This document shows positions 33,601-47,038 of a stretch of 64,000 bases of DNA, piece after piece. The translations under genes and the position numbers were made by a program. Every line of letters starts with the position of its first letter. Positions within the stretch are counted from its first letter, which is position 1. Below the pieces are notes generated by a model. The model had not been told where the DNA came from. It searched no databases and saw nothing but the letters and a program-made list of their open reading frames with translations. The stretch is from Gnetum montanum (lineage: Eukaryota; Streptophyta; Gnetopsida; Gnetales; Gnetaceae), in NCBI GenBank assembly GCA_015680685.1, contig MNCI01015796.1, forward strand, positions 643,080 through 707,079. Reading direction: 5' to 3'.

Positions 33601-35759
33601 TTAAGTAAACCCTTCATGACCAAAACAAAAACATTATGACCAATTGGAATTTCTTAACAAATTTAGAAAAAACATCCTAAGTTGGAGGTGAAATTAGCGT
33701 TTGTAAAAAGATCTAAGGTGTTTATTTAAGTTGGCTTAAGAAATTCCACAAATGTATTATTACAACCTTGAATAGCCTTTTACTTCATAACCCAAAATTT
33801 CATAGCCAAAATTAAGCCTTAGCTTAAACCATGCAAAAAGCATTAAAACCTAGAAAATGCATTTAGCCATAGTAACAATCTTTCTAAAAATAGTAAAGCC
33901 TTTTTTTTTCTTAAAAAAACATAAAAAATAAGTTTTACAAGAAAAGTTACACATATCAACCACATCCATCCAAAATTTAACCTTGTTCACATAGTTTAGC
34001 CAAAAAATTCATTAAAAATTCATATAAGCTCCAATTTTAGTGATTTCACCATGGAAGGAATCATGAAATAATAAGCTCTATAACCATGACTGTTACAACC
34101 TAAAATACATAACCATTTTTACATGGAACATAAAAAAATTAGCAAAATATCATAGCCGTCATGATGAATCCCATTTCGCATAGGGTTGGTAAAAACATTT
34201 TCAAAAATTCATTTGAGCTCTAAATGGAGTGATTCTAGTACAATTTGAAAGCTTAAATCTTGTTGTTTATCTGTTATGAACTTGGGCAAGGATTTGAAGA
34301 TGGCACAAACCTCTTTTTGACATGAGTTTGATGAAAAATTCATAAAAAAATGTTTTAAGTCTAATTGGAGTGATTCCACCTCTATTGGAAAGATGAAGCC
34401 AAGATCCATCTAGACATACCTAAAAATAGCCAAAACATTTGTTGCTTTCTTAGAAATAATTCATGAACATAGAAAAAATTTTAAAAATGACATCAAAAAC
34501 CTAATTAAATGACCTTAGGAAAATAGCCATAACTTAATCATTTGAAAGAAAAATTAAATGAGACAATAGATGTTAGAAAGATTAAATGTTAGGCTACAAA
34601 CTTATAACATTGGATTTGAAAAATACACAACATTGCTTGCTTTTTCCATGTAAAAAGATAAAAAGCTAAAACCCAACTTAACATAGCCATAAAAACATAG
34701 CCAAAACAACCAAAATGATTGATACCCATTAGAAGAAAACACCAAAATAATGGGCTAGGATTTCATTAAAATTTAATTTTGACAAATTATTTGGCCTAGA
34801 TCTAGGAAAAATGGCCATATCCCCAAATTTTTAAAAAAACACATGAAAATAGCAAGCTTGATTTTAAAAATTAAATCTACTAAAGACAAAATAATGAAAT
34901 GACCATAGATCCACATGGAAGTGGCCAAAATAAGTGGGGGGATATCATCAAAGTTTTGTTTTCACCACCTCTATTAGCATAGATATGAGAAAATGAGCCC
35001 CACATATGGCAAGAAAAATGCAAGAAAACCATGAAATACAACTAGAAAACCAAGCAAAAATAGGTAGAACTGCCTACCACAGAGTAGCAACAGATGAGTC
35101 CTGGATGGAGATAGGCCTAGGAAATTCTTATAGGTTTTTGACATGCTTGTCTACCCTATGAATCCTAGGATTTTGGCTCTTCCCTCCACATTGTTTTGGC
35201 ACCATAGTAGGCTCAATTCTAGGAGTAGTTTGAAATTAAGGAAAATGAGAGGTCTACGCTGTACACAGGAAGGAATGAGGCTTCCATGCTAAAGATAATT
35301 TTTCATTACCATAAGAATCCTTAAAAGAGCTCTCCTCTAATGTGAAATTTTCAAAGACATGAATTATGATAAAAAACTTGTGAAATTGGCATTAAAAACT
35401 ACATCTAAACCTAAACACCCACCTCTAAACCCCAACTCCTAATTCAGTTCACCATAACTCCATGTGCACTGAAGTGCAAAGGGGGGAAACTTTCTTCAAT
35501 GTTAATATTTGTGCAAAATAGCTTCACTTTTCAAATTTTAATATTTTTGGAATGTGGACCCCCATATGCTTTCCCTCTTAGTCAAAATTACATTAATGCT
35601 AAGTTTTGAGCACTTTTAGCACTTAGAAAAATAACAAATCCTTAATTCCCATCCATCCACACTTGGGATATCATACCCACCATGAATACATGCCTTCCAC
35701 TTCACAAAATCATTAAAACATACTTGTTTACCATTTTTAGTAATTTAAACCTACCTTTT
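33601..35759. other. AT-rich DNA, no supported gene
   Basis: Only short low-complexity frames. Phrases shared with 36300-36500 (for example around 34740-34900) suggest an old duplication. Confidence 0.35.
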
Positions 35760-37392
35760 TCAGCCATAGGATCCCAAAAAAAGGTGAAACATTGTTAAAA
35801 TGGTACAAATTGGGGTTCCATGCTAGGGAAATAGTACCTAGCATGGCATCAAGTGGGGTAACATTCATTCTTACCTCCCAACATCCACCTAGCCTAAGTT
35901 TGAATTTAAAAGGAGCCCCATGTGACCTAGAATCCCTCCAAGCATCATTGACAACTAGGGAACCTCACTAAACCTAGTCAAAACTAGTTGAAACCTTGGG
36001 ATTTGTTGTTTCCACAATAGGGAAGGATTCATCCATGCTAAGAATCTCATCCCCATCATGGATAGATGGTGGAAAGACAAAAATGACCTAAATTAACTAC
36101 GTAGTGATCATTTCTCAAAGGTTGGTGACTCCTAGACCTTGCTAGAACCCTCTGGAGCTACCAAATGCCTCAAAATAGTCAAATATGGTACAAAACTACC
36201 ATCCTCCTTCTATCCACATTGGGGCCATCATTCTTAGTTTACCATGAATTAAAGCCAAAACAACCATGAAACCTTAAAACCACATTAAAATAATAAAAAT
36301 AAGGTATGGTATTTTATCAAAATTTAATTTTGAGAAATATTAAGGCCTAGATCTAACAAAAACATCTCCATCCCTAAATTAATGGAAAAAACACATGAAA
36401 ATAGTAAGCCTAATTTTAAATCAAATCTACCAAAGCCTGAATAATAAAATGACCTTAGATATATGTATAAATAGCCAAAATATGAGGTGGGATTTCATTA
36501 GAATTTCATTCTACCCACTCCATCAATATAGAATTGACAAAAATGATCTTATCATAGTTAGGAAAATTATGAAAAATGACTAGGAAAGTAAAGAAAATGA
36601 CTAGAATTGGCCTATCTTGGAGTGAGTGAGAAGGATGCTTGGATTGAAAATAGCCTAGGTAGTTGTGATATGTTCCATGCAGACTCATCTATCTTTTGGA
36701 TCCTTGGGTTTTTGCTCTTGCCTCCATGTTGCTTCATGTTTGCCTTACCAACATTGAAAACTTGAGAAAATTAGAAGGATTGATCTATGTTAGCTAGGAA
36801 GGAGATCTATGCTTCCACACTAAGAATGAGAAGTGTTGTAGCAAAAAAATCTACGAAAAATCCCCTCCAATGCATTGAGTGTTGAATGAGAGTTGTAGTA
36901 TGTGTTTAAAACAAATTTGACCTTAAAAATAAGATTAAAATATAAATGCCTACTCTCATGCCCCTACTGCCAATTTTGTGCATTGGAACTTAAAGTCCAC
37001 TAAAGTGCAAGGATGAGGGAAAAGGATTTTCTATGTTGGAATGGTGGAAGAAAACACTAAGTCCAAATTTTTGAATTTTTTGTGCTGGGCACCATCATAT
37101 GCCTCCCATGCAAGGTATGGAAACCTCCTCTATAGTGAGTTTTCCATCTCTTAGAACTCATATAACCTTGATACAACCCATTCACCCCTATATCCACACT
37201 AGGAAACATGGAGCCAACATGGATACCAAGCTCCATTGCTTACAACACTCCAAAACTAACTCCATTGCCATTTTTGGTAGCTGTGACCTACCTCATTTCA
37301 CCTCGAGCTATAAAAGGAGGTTAGATCTTGTCAAACTTGACATTTTGGGCTTCCATGCTTGGGCAACATTACCCAACATGGAGCTAGGGGAA

Positions 37393-37416
37393 GGGGGGGG
37401 GGGGGGGGGGGGGNGG
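37393..37416. other. G homopolymer with an ambiguous base
   Basis: Twenty-one G residues, an N at 37414 and two more G. Such a run with an undetermined base usually marks a poorly resolved assembly junction; length and continuity here should not be trusted. Confidence 0.8.
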
Positions 37417-37434
37417 TGCTCATACTTATTCCTT

Positions 37435-37492
37435 AGTGCTCATCTAATCAAATCTGACTCCTAAGTGCTCATCTAATCAAATCTGACTCCTA
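37435..37492. repeat. Perfect 29-bp tandem duplication
   Basis: The unit 37435-37463 is repeated without change at 37464-37492. It lies 20 bp from the ambiguous G-run, so it may be a recent duplication or an assembly artefact. Confidence 0.8.
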
Positions 37493-40214
37493 GAGTGGAT
37501 CCACATAACCTAGAACCCCTCTAGTCATTCCTGGCAATCCTAAAACTTCATTGAATCTAGTCAAAAGTACTTGAAACATTTAGATTTATTAGATCCACCA
37601 TAAGAAAGGCCTAATCAATGTTGGGTAGCATGGATCCACCATTGATGGATGGGGGAATGACCAAAACTACTAAAATCAATTACCCAGTTACCATTTTCAT
37701 ACTATAAGATCCTTTAGTAGCTTCCAAAAGCCTAGAATGATAAAAAATAATCTAATTTTTTCATTTTAAATCCTCTCCATGCTAGTGAACCCTCCTCCAT
37801 GCTACCCAGGGTGGAGCCAACATGGAAGCCTAGGGGATATGCAATAAAACCTAGTTTATGATAAAAAATAGCCTAATAACCTATCCTAGTGACCTCTAGA
37901 CCATGCCAAAGCTTTTCGAAGCCTCTAGGTATTTCATAATTAATAAAAAATGGTATAAAATTATCATCTTCCTTTCATTCATGCTATGGCCATCAAGCCC
38001 AATGTGGAAAAAGGAGGGATGATTACATGAGGCCTCTAAGAGCCTCCAAACTAGTGTATTTTAACACTAACTCTCGACAATCAACTCCGAAAACCTTGAT
38101 GGTTGACATGCATGGTTGATTTGCTATCAAAATAATCTATATATGATATTTTTGGTTTATCCGCACTAAGAAAGACCTCATTCATGATGGCCAGCATGGA
38201 CATAATTGGGAAGGTTTATGAGGGATCCAAAATCCATCAAAATAGCATCAAATTACCTTGTACTTACACCAAAACCCTATCAAACCTTTTGGAAGCCACT
38301 AGACATCCAAAAGTTAATCAAATATAGCCAAAAATCAACCTACTTAGATCCTCCATGCTAGGTAGGACCTTATTCATGCTAGGTAGCATGGAGCCAACAT
38401 GAAACTATATTGGTAACTCTTAAAACCACTTGAAAACCTTTCAAATTGCCTAATTTGACACCAAACCCTAGTCCTTGACCCCTCAGCTCGTACAGCTTTG
38501 AAACCCTATTGAATCTTACCAAAAGTGGTCCAAAGCTTGGATTCAAGTGTATCCACACTAAGGGGGACCTTATCCATGTTGCGCATCCTAGCCCTAACAT
38601 GGATGAAAGGGGGTAAAGCCAAAACTTATGAAATTTTCATGGAGATTAACTTCTACTAATCACCCAACATTTTTGGAAGCCACTAGACCTTCGAAAGTTA
38701 ACCAAAAATAGCTCAAAATTACTCTCCTTGAAGTCTCCATGGTGAGGAGGATCCTATCCATGCTGGATAGTGTGGATCTAGCATGGAACTAGAGGTGTAA
38801 GCCTAAGAACCATTTAAAAATCCTCAAAATTACCAAATTTTGACCATAGGCTTCAACTATCAACACTAGTAACCATGGAGATGCACATGCATGACCAAGA
38901 TTGAAAAAAAATAGCAAAAAAGGCTCCATTAGATCTTTAATTTTATGGGTCATCTCATCCATTCTAGTTAGCATGAATCTAGTGTGAAAACTAGGGGTAA
39001 CATCAAGAACCAATTAAAGACCTTTAAAATTACTAAGTTTTGATACCAAGCTCTAGCCCTTGACCTTGGCAACATTGGGAGTTGACATGCATGGTCAATT
39101 GTAATCAAAACTAACCTAAATCTAAGATTTTTGATTTATCCACATTGGAACAAAACTATTCCATGCTAGGTAGTGTAGATTTAGCTTAGAAGAGCTACCT
39201 TTCCACTTTTGGCAATAGATTAACACTCTTAGAGACTAAAAGTTTACACTGGAGAAGCCTAAGACCTCATAGCCTCAAGGTCATGCCTATTAGGCCTCAT
39301 TTCAACCTTTAAATCTCATCAATACCCATCCTTAATGTTGGAGCAATTCCCTCAACATGGATCAAGGTGATATAACCTTACATAGCTTTAAATAGCTTTT
39401 AAACTTAGTCAAAATTAGCCAAAACCTTGAGAAATCCTAGTTTACATCCCTAGAAGCTTAGAAATGTGGTCAATGTGCTCCCCAGATCACTCCAAAATCA
39501 AAGAACAAGAACATTCCCATTCTTCCACATTGGGGCCACCATGCTCAGCATGGGAAAAGGCAGGAAGCTATCCTAACATGATTTAGAGCTTAAAACCCTT
39601 CAAAATGGCCTTACGGTGTAGCTAGAATATGCACAACTAGTAGATGTTGGTTCCAACTATCCATCCAACCTTGTCTGACCTTATTTTATCCTAGATTTGG
39701 ATGAGGTAAGCTAAGCCCCTCCGATCTATGCTATCCATTATGGAAATATGGGGTGAAGCTTCAAAGTCTACTTTTTGATGTTTTTGACCTTCAAAGTGTT
39801 AAATTTTGACAAATATAGCCCTACACTACCTTGGGAGGGTCTCAAAATCCTAATTTTGATCCTCTTGATGAGACACAACTTGCTTTCCTTGCTCTCCACA
39901 CTATTTCCACATTGGCCAGTGTGGAAGATGTTTTCAAGACCCAAAGGGGTGTTCCAAGGGTTGAAATTGGTACTAAAACTAGCCCATTCCCTTCCCCAGC
40001 CAACTGCACTAACATGCAAGCCACCAAGAGTCAAAAAATAACCAAAATAAGCTTGGAAAATTATTTGGATGTTCCATCCATACTGGGAATCATCCCTTCC
40101 ATGCTAGCCAATGTGGATCTAGCTTGGGTTTAACATGGAAGCCTTAAAAGCTTTGCTTTTTTAGTGTAAATAGCCTAGAAATAGCCTTTGTTGATATCCA
40201 ACCTTATCCAATAG

Positions 40215-40590
40215 CATTGTATCCTCAATCCATGGTCCACTAAGGCCTAAAACTAGCAAACTAACTCTAATCCTTTTTGACCATGTTTCAACCAAGATTC
40301 ACTATATGTATTCCACTTTACCTTATTCAACCCTATTTTATCATATCATGATTTGTGTTTGACCATTGTTGCATCATTGAACTTATTTAGCCTCAACACT
40401 ACTTTTATTTCAATATTTTTATCTTTATTATAGCCTTGTATGACCTTGTTTATCCTTCAATTGGTATTCAATGATGGGGTTTGACCTTCCTTAACCATCA
40501 TTTGACACCATGTGACCATGGCCCACTAAGGCCTAAAAATGGCATCATGGCCTACCAAGGCCTTAAAATGGCAAGCTTGTGACCTTAGTT
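40215..40590. repeat. Isolated copies of the AAGGCCTAAAACTAGCAA core
   Basis: CCACTAAGGCCTAAAACTAG at about 40229 and related forms near 40520 and 40550 match the 29.3-29.7 kb repeat. They flank the 29.7-40.2 kb interval on the opposite side. Confidence 0.55.
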
Positions 40591-40860
40591 GACATTGTCT
40601 TATTTTTTTATGATTGTTTTAGTCCTATTTTACATATTCTTAGCCTCTATTTAACCTTCATATCATTTCATTGTTCTCTTTATATCTCTTGTAGCCTTAT
40701 ACAACCTTGTTCCCTTATGTTTGCATTTTATAGCATGGATTTGCATAATTTTACAGACTTTTGATGTTATTCACTCATGTTTATCCAAGTGCCACTTAGT
40801 GTACTTATGGTTGACATGCAAAACTAAAGTATGAGTACTTGGAAGTAGATTAGTTTTCCT

Positions 40861-42880
40861 TTGAGCCTAATAGGATCTTATGATGGTGTAGAATGGTGTA
40901 TTGACCCTAATTGCCTAGATCTTGAGCCTGAGAGTCTTTTTGACCACATAGCCTCTATTAAGAAACCTCTAGAATGGCCTGAAAGCCTAGTTAAAAACTT
41001 TGACCTAGAGGTTGGTAACGTAACTAAAGACTCTTTGGTTGAGGGTCCTATCATGACATAGAGTGGTGAGGAGAAAATCCTAGAACTAAGTTTCTCACTA
41101 GAACCTCAACAAGCTCAAGACATAACCAAGGTCCTATAAGACAACATTGAGGCCTTTACTTGGTCATATGAAGATATGCTAAGCCGAGACCCATACCTAG
41201 TACAACACAACATCATACTTGACTCTAGCATTAGACCAGTTAAGCAAATAGTACGCAAGATTAGACCTGATTTGTCCTTGGTGTTCCATGATAAAATCAC
41301 AAAACTCTACCAACCTAGTTTCATTAGTGATACTGACTACGTAGAATGGGTGTACAATATAGTGGTTGTTCCTAAGAATAACAAAAGTATCCATATTTGC
41401 ATTGATAACTATGACCTAAATAAGGTGACCATCAAGGATGACTTCCCTTTCCCTAGTATTGATCAACTTTATTGATACTACAACTAGGCATGCCTTATTG
41501 TCCTTTATGGATGGGTTCTCAAGATATAACTAGATCAGGATTAACCTAGAACATCAACTTAGCATAACCTTTATGACCCCTTTGGGTACCTTTTACTATA
41601 TCATGATGCCCTTTGGCCTTAAGAATGCTAGAGAAACCTATAAAAGAGCCATGCTGTATATCTGTAGTGACTACATGCTAGGTTTGCTCAATGATTATAT
41701 GGATAATATAGCCATTAAGTCCAAAGTGGCCAATGATCATGTTAATGACCTAGATCTTGTGCTTAAATAATGCCTCAAGTATGAGCTTAGGATCAATCCC
41801 AAAAAGTGTGTTTTTGTCATCAAGACTAGTAAGATTCTTGGCTTTGTAGTGTTTGAAGTAGCGATATGTGTCAATCCTAATAAAGTTAAGGCCATCTCCA
41901 ACTTGGTAGCACCTACCAACCTTAAGGGGCTTTAGGGATTACAAGGTAGATTGAAATTTATTCATAAGTTTATAGCTAGGCTTATGAATAAGTTACAACC
42001 CATGCAACACTTACTTAAGAAAGGAATTCACTATGAGTGGATGGCTCAATGCCAGGAGGCCTTTGAAAACCTTATGTAGGAGTTGATGCAACTACCAATA
42101 ATCTATCATCCACAAGAGGGTAAACCATGTTACATCTACCTTGCTATCTCTAACATGTCCATTGCCTCTCTACTCTGTGAAAACATGATGATGGAGCAGA
42201 AATGACAATAAACTACCTTAGTCATGCAATAGTTACCCATGAGACTAGATACACTAAAGTGGAGAAGTATTGTCTCACACTAGTGTTTCATTGAAGAAGT
42301 GGAGATACTACCTCTTTAGAAGCTAAGTCAACATCATTTGCAAAGATAACATACTCAGAGCCATAATGAACAATATCCATGAGAATAGTTGTATAGCCCA
42401 ATGGAAAGCCATAACAATAGAGTTTTACCTTCATTACATCTTTCAATCCTCAATGACAGGTTAAGCTATGGTCATACAACTCATGGTTTTACTTGTTGAT
42501 GATCAAGCTATCATAGATCTTAAGTTCCTTGATGAACATGTGAATACTGTTAGCCAAGTGCTTAAGGAATATGATAATGTCATGTACTTTAATAGAGCCT
42601 CAACTACCCATGGGGCCAATGTTGCTACCATCATAATGTTCCCATCTGGTGAAATTTGATCCTTTGCCTACTATTTTGAGTTTTCATGTACCAACAAAAT
42701 AGCAGAGTATGAGGGTTTGATCAGGGGAATGATGGTAGCTCATGTCCTAGGAATCAAGTAATTAATGATTAAAGACAACTTACAACTTGTGGTCAACCAA
42801 GTAACCAAGGTATATGCATGCAAATACAAACATTTATAACCTTACTATGACCTAGGGAAGTAATTATTGCAATAATTTAT
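40861..42880 (+). pseudogene. Tat-like Ty3/gypsy reverse transcriptase and RNase H remnant
   Basis: Plus-strand pieces read as consecutive parts of gypsy pol. At 41150-41475: FTWSYEDM, then NIVVVPKNNKSIHICIDNYD and LNKVTIKDDFPFPSIDQL, which are RT fingers and palm blocks. At 41573-41770: TPLGTFYYIMMPFGLKNA, RT motif B, then a degenerate catalytic YMDNIAIKSK in which YVDD has become YMDN. At 41770-42130: LRINPKKCVF and LGFVVFEV. RNase H follows around 42580-42800 (ASTTHGANVATIIMFPSGE, NKIAEYEGLIRGMM). Sequence fades after 42880; no integrase was found. Stops throughout. It could be the downstream half of the gag-protease at 26.8-29.1 kb, but 11.8 kb separates them. Confidence 0.8.
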
Positions 42881-44598
42881 AGATGTTGACATCCAACATA
42901 TACTCCTTGTGGTTAATTTTATAATACCTTTGTATTCACTTCTTTTTTCTTTCAATATCTAATTACATGTATACCTCTACATCCGTTGTCCTAATAGCTA
43001 GGAATCCTAAGGCCTATCTAATGGCTTTCACCTAGTAAAATATGGTAAAATATTTGATCTTAATAGTAGTAATTTCTTGTTAGTTGTTTCAAAATAGGTA
43101 GGTCTTGGCAAGGTACTAGTCTTCATTGGTGGAACTAGTAGACCAAAGTGATGAAGTTGGTAGCTACTCCTATACCATACCCCTCATGAAGAAAACTCCA
43201 AGAATGATTCAAAGTTTACCTCTCGTGTGATCAAACATTATATCTCCGTAGATCTTATCTTTAGTAGAGAAACTCCATTCCAGGTCATATCTAGGCTTAG
43301 CCTAGGAGTGGATACTTCATCCCACCTAGATTGACCAATCTATGCAATAGAAATTCAGCAAAATGATTTTACTTGTTGTTTGTCTTTAAGAGACTCAATT
43401 GCCTATGTTACCTCAGGTTTCTACTATGGGTAATACTCATGTTATTATTCTCATCCTTCTCTTAGATGGTTTTCACTTCTCTATGAAGTCAATCCCATTT
43501 ATTAACCTCTTTTAGATATCATCTACAATCACATGGATGATTATTCTTTAGCATTTAATTACTTAACTTTAACCCTTGTTATCAATAATCATTCCTAAAT
43601 TGGCCTATTATTAACACTCCTAAGTAATTGTAGGTTATTACTTTACAAGTCCTAAGATAGCTATGTTATTATTAAATTATTAATATGTTACCCATTTTTA
43701 TTATTACTATCTTAGCCATTCAAAAATATGGTATTTCTTATGTGTTGAAAATTACAAATTTCTCTCCTTCATAATGTAAATAATGAATCCATGAGCACAT
43801 AGTTTTTTGAATGCTTAAAATCAAGTTTTTAGATCATAAAATATTAATAATAAAATCTCTAGGCTCTAAGAATGACAAAACTTCCCTCTTTTTGAGTGAA
43901 AATGGGAAATTTTTTATAACACCCTATGCATACTTATAATATTTATTTTACCATGTCAATGCTAATGTATCAATAGGATTATGATGAAAAAGAACACTAT
44001 GTCTATAATGTAGTGTTGACATGACCAATGGTGAAAATTTTATTTTAAATTTCTATTCTATTTTTGTAAATTTTGAAGCAATAAGGGGGTTGAATGAGAG
44101 CCATAAGAAGGATCTAAACATAAGGATAGTATGATGACATCCAATTAGAACTTCATAAAGTTAGTGAAGGATAAATAATGTGAATAGGGATTATTTCATG
44201 AGAGCTTCATGATAACATGAATAAGAAGTAATTATGTATTCAAACCTAGAGTAATCTTTGCATGATTCAGATATGTAGAGGTGATGCATAGACTAGATTT
44301 TTAAGGGTCATGCAAGTGGGTCCTCCTCAAAGTAGGCTTTAGTTCTTTGTATCCTTGCATAGCTAAAGTGCCCATAGACACATTGGAGATTAAATGCTAA
44401 TCATGTCTACATGTGACACCCACATAACTATTACCATTAGAATCATGCACTATACTAAAAAACATTAGGTACACAATCATATACAATAGTGAGGTGAATA
44501 ATAAAGTAAGAAGGAATTGTATAGATTAAGATGTGAGATACTTTATCATGTCCAAAATAAGCCCTTATGTCAATTATGGTTCAAATGACCATCATACC
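42881..44598. other. AT-rich DNA left of element B, no gene seen
   Basis: No domain was recognised on either strand. An integrase for the RT remnant would be expected here but is not readable. Confidence 0.4.
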
Positions 44599-45146
44599 TG
44601 ATGAAGCCTCTTCCTTGGGTTGCATCGATGGGATGCCATTGATGTAATCCTATCGACATGATTCAGTCGATGCATGGTCTAATGTATTGACGTGACCCCA
44701 TCAACTTAGTATTTTTCTTTGCCTATAAATACACATTTACCAGCCACCTTTATGGTAATTCATAGTTAGTATCATAGTGAAGCTCTTACATTTTGTTCAT
44801 TCAACAATTAGAATATTTTCAAAGTACCCATAGTAGGAGTGAGAAGTGTACATATCTTTACTCAAACACTGATATATCTAAGCACCTCAGTATGACTAGC
44901 AATAAAGATGAGATTTCTTCACAAACCTTGCAGTATTTGGAATTAGCTTAATGTTTACTTAATGCATTTGTTATTTGAGTAATTTAATTTAATGCATAAA
45001 ATTTATTAATTAAATAGAAATTAATTAAAGCACATAAGTACAATCATTTTGAGCATACATTAATGTTTGGAAATCCCAGTAGTGTTTAATGCTTGGTAAC
45101 CTAGTAATGTTGCAATGTGGTTTAGCATGTGTATGGTAATGGAAAC
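44599..45146 (+). repeat. Element B 5' LTR, left part
   Basis: It starts TGATGAAGC and aligns with 59301-59850 and 63156-63700. A TATAAATA lies at 44724-44731. The U3 region carries short CpG-containing repeats about 14 bp apart (CATCGATGGGATG, CATTGATGTAATC). It stops at GAAAC 45142-45146, where the nested insertion begins. Confidence 0.85.
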
Positions 45147-45899
45147 TGTTGGCACATTTGGCCATTTCATGAAGCAGACTTAAACTAGTTGAGAATTTGT
45201 GAAGAAGTAGCTTAATTTTCAGCTAGTGAGAAAGAGAATAAGTGCACAAAAGACATTCTCATATTTAAAAATATGAGAAAAGCTTACATAGCCCTGGTTG
45301 ATAAATACGGAATCACTTTATAATTCACTAAGGTTTATAGATGAATATTGCAAGTTCAGCAGTCTGGATAGGGTGAAGTTATTTGTAAAATTTAAGAATA
45401 TATTTCTCTGTAAGTAAAATGTTTTTCTCTGAAAGGAAAAAGTGAAATGCTGCAAAATGAAGGAGATGCTCTGTATTATTGTAAGAGACCAGGGTAGTAT
45501 AGCAACCCATTATCCCACAGGACAGTTTCAAGCAATGTACTCTGCAGAAATAAACATTCATGTAGAAAGACAGAAACAGGTTCCCCCAGCACTTTGCCAC
45601 TGGAATCCCCATTCTCTGTGACCATTGCTGTACCGAAAAATATAGGAAAATAAAAACAAAAATCTGCAATGACAAGAAACCAGAGAGGACCTCCAAAATG
45701 GCACTGAACAAAGCACAGAAACAGTTGCTGAATACTTGCAGAAACAGGGTTAAACACAAAAGGAAAAACGCAGTATCAATGGTAACAAAAACGTAGGGAT
45801 GCTTGCTGCTGAAATTGACCAAGAAAATGCCAAAAATCACTCCATATTCTATTTGCAATTTTGTCAAACACTTGCCACGGAGGGTTTCTTTGTTTTGTT

Positions 45900-46440
45900 T
45901 TCATATTAAGCTTAATTTCCTGGCCAAAGACTACAGAAAATGAATAAAGCAGGGCCAGAACGCAGCCGATTGCTACGCCTACGCCTTTGCCTGCAACTCC
46001 AAACAATTATGAGCAAAAACTGCAAAACAAAAATACGAATGCGCTGGACTTGGACACTGTCCACGAATAGGGGCAAGATACCATTGCTGAAGGTTCTTAG
46101 ATTCAAGTCAGTGCACCGTTGATATGAGCAAGTTAGTAACTATGCCAAGCTCTGCAAAAAAGCTGTTCCAACTGCAATCGCGTTTGTGGGGGTTCAATAG
46201 TTGACACACAGCCATGGCGGACGCGGAAGACGTGGAGAAGGCGGCAACAAAGCAACAGCAGGGTTTGGGCGACGTCAGCAACAAACCAATGGCGGTAATC
46301 GCGACCTTGGGCCAATCCGATGCAGAGCGGTGGCAGAGAAATAACGGACGGAGCAGTTCGGTAGCGGTGGCACACAAATCGCAGGAGGGAGCGCGCACAG
46401 AAGGAGCAAGCAAAGCAACGCGGTTAACCACATTACAAAA
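45900..46440. other. GC-rich island in the nested insertion
   Basis: This segment is clearly richer in GC and CpG than its surroundings. On the plus strand ATG 46214 has a strong context (GCCATGGCG) and opens a frame of 86 codons beginning MADAEDVEKAATKQQQ, which looks like a plant protein N-terminus but has no recognised domain. On the minus strand the same DNA has several overlapping frames. It may be a captured host exon or a GC-rich LTR leader; neither can be settled here. Confidence 0.35.
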
Positions 46441-47038
46441 CATTTACATTTGCAATATATTCACCCTCCCATAAAGTTAACGTATTCGCTATCCTATGAA
46501 GTTAATTTTATAACTTATTATATTTCTAAAAAAACAACAACAAAAACGTAGCCTCAAAGATAATATTGATAATCAGCGTGAGTTTATTATCATTAGAAGA
46601 AAATGTTGAAAGAAGATTAAAGAATGAATGTTCGCTTTGTCAAATATGATATTTGCATTGTCAATTGAATATGGAGGCAACATAAACTTATCCAAAGCTT
46701 ATGAAGATGGATGATGAAATGAGCAACAACTCCATGGTTACTATCTTTACTACTATGATATAAATAAAATATTTTATGATTTAAAAAATGATGAAAAGCC
46801 AGTTATGAAATATTTTTGTAACATCCTATAAAAGGAGACATTTGGCTATTATTCCTATGGAAGTTGTAACTTCCTATGATAGTTACAATTATAATATTTT
46901 ATCATGAAGACACTTGTCAACTGTAGCATTTTTATCTCTTTTATGGTTGAAACCACCTAAAATTATTGTAACTTACCTAACTTGTTGGGCAAGTAACCTC
47001 CTAACTTGTTGGCCAAGTAATCTCCTAATTGGTTAGTC

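Larger units (their letters stand above)
35760..40130. repeat. Degenerate ~190-bp repeat with an inverted repeat in each unit
   Basis: A CCATGCTAG...CTAGCATGG-type inverted repeat recurs near 35818, 36031, 37352, 37775, 38375, 38572, 38757, 38959, 39159, 39335, 39540, 39728, 39908 and 40098. From about 38375 onward the steps are 180-205 bp. Between them, units share phrases such as CCTTTAAAATTACTAAGTTT and CCCTAGTCCTTGACC. Good arms include 35818-35827/35837-35846 (10 bp perfect), 38375-38381/38384-38390 and 38572-38580/38596-38604. The array lies between the minus-strand frame and the Tat-like RT. No coding capacity was recognised. Confidence 0.65.

Noticed and set aside
37099-37464. Frame of 121 codons with a glycine run
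   Set aside because: It is created by the G homopolymer and an undetermined base.
45379-45867. Minus-strand hydrophobic frame of 162 codons in the nested insertion
   Set aside because: AT-rich composition gives F/L/S-rich readings; no domain, and an overlapping second frame is equally open.
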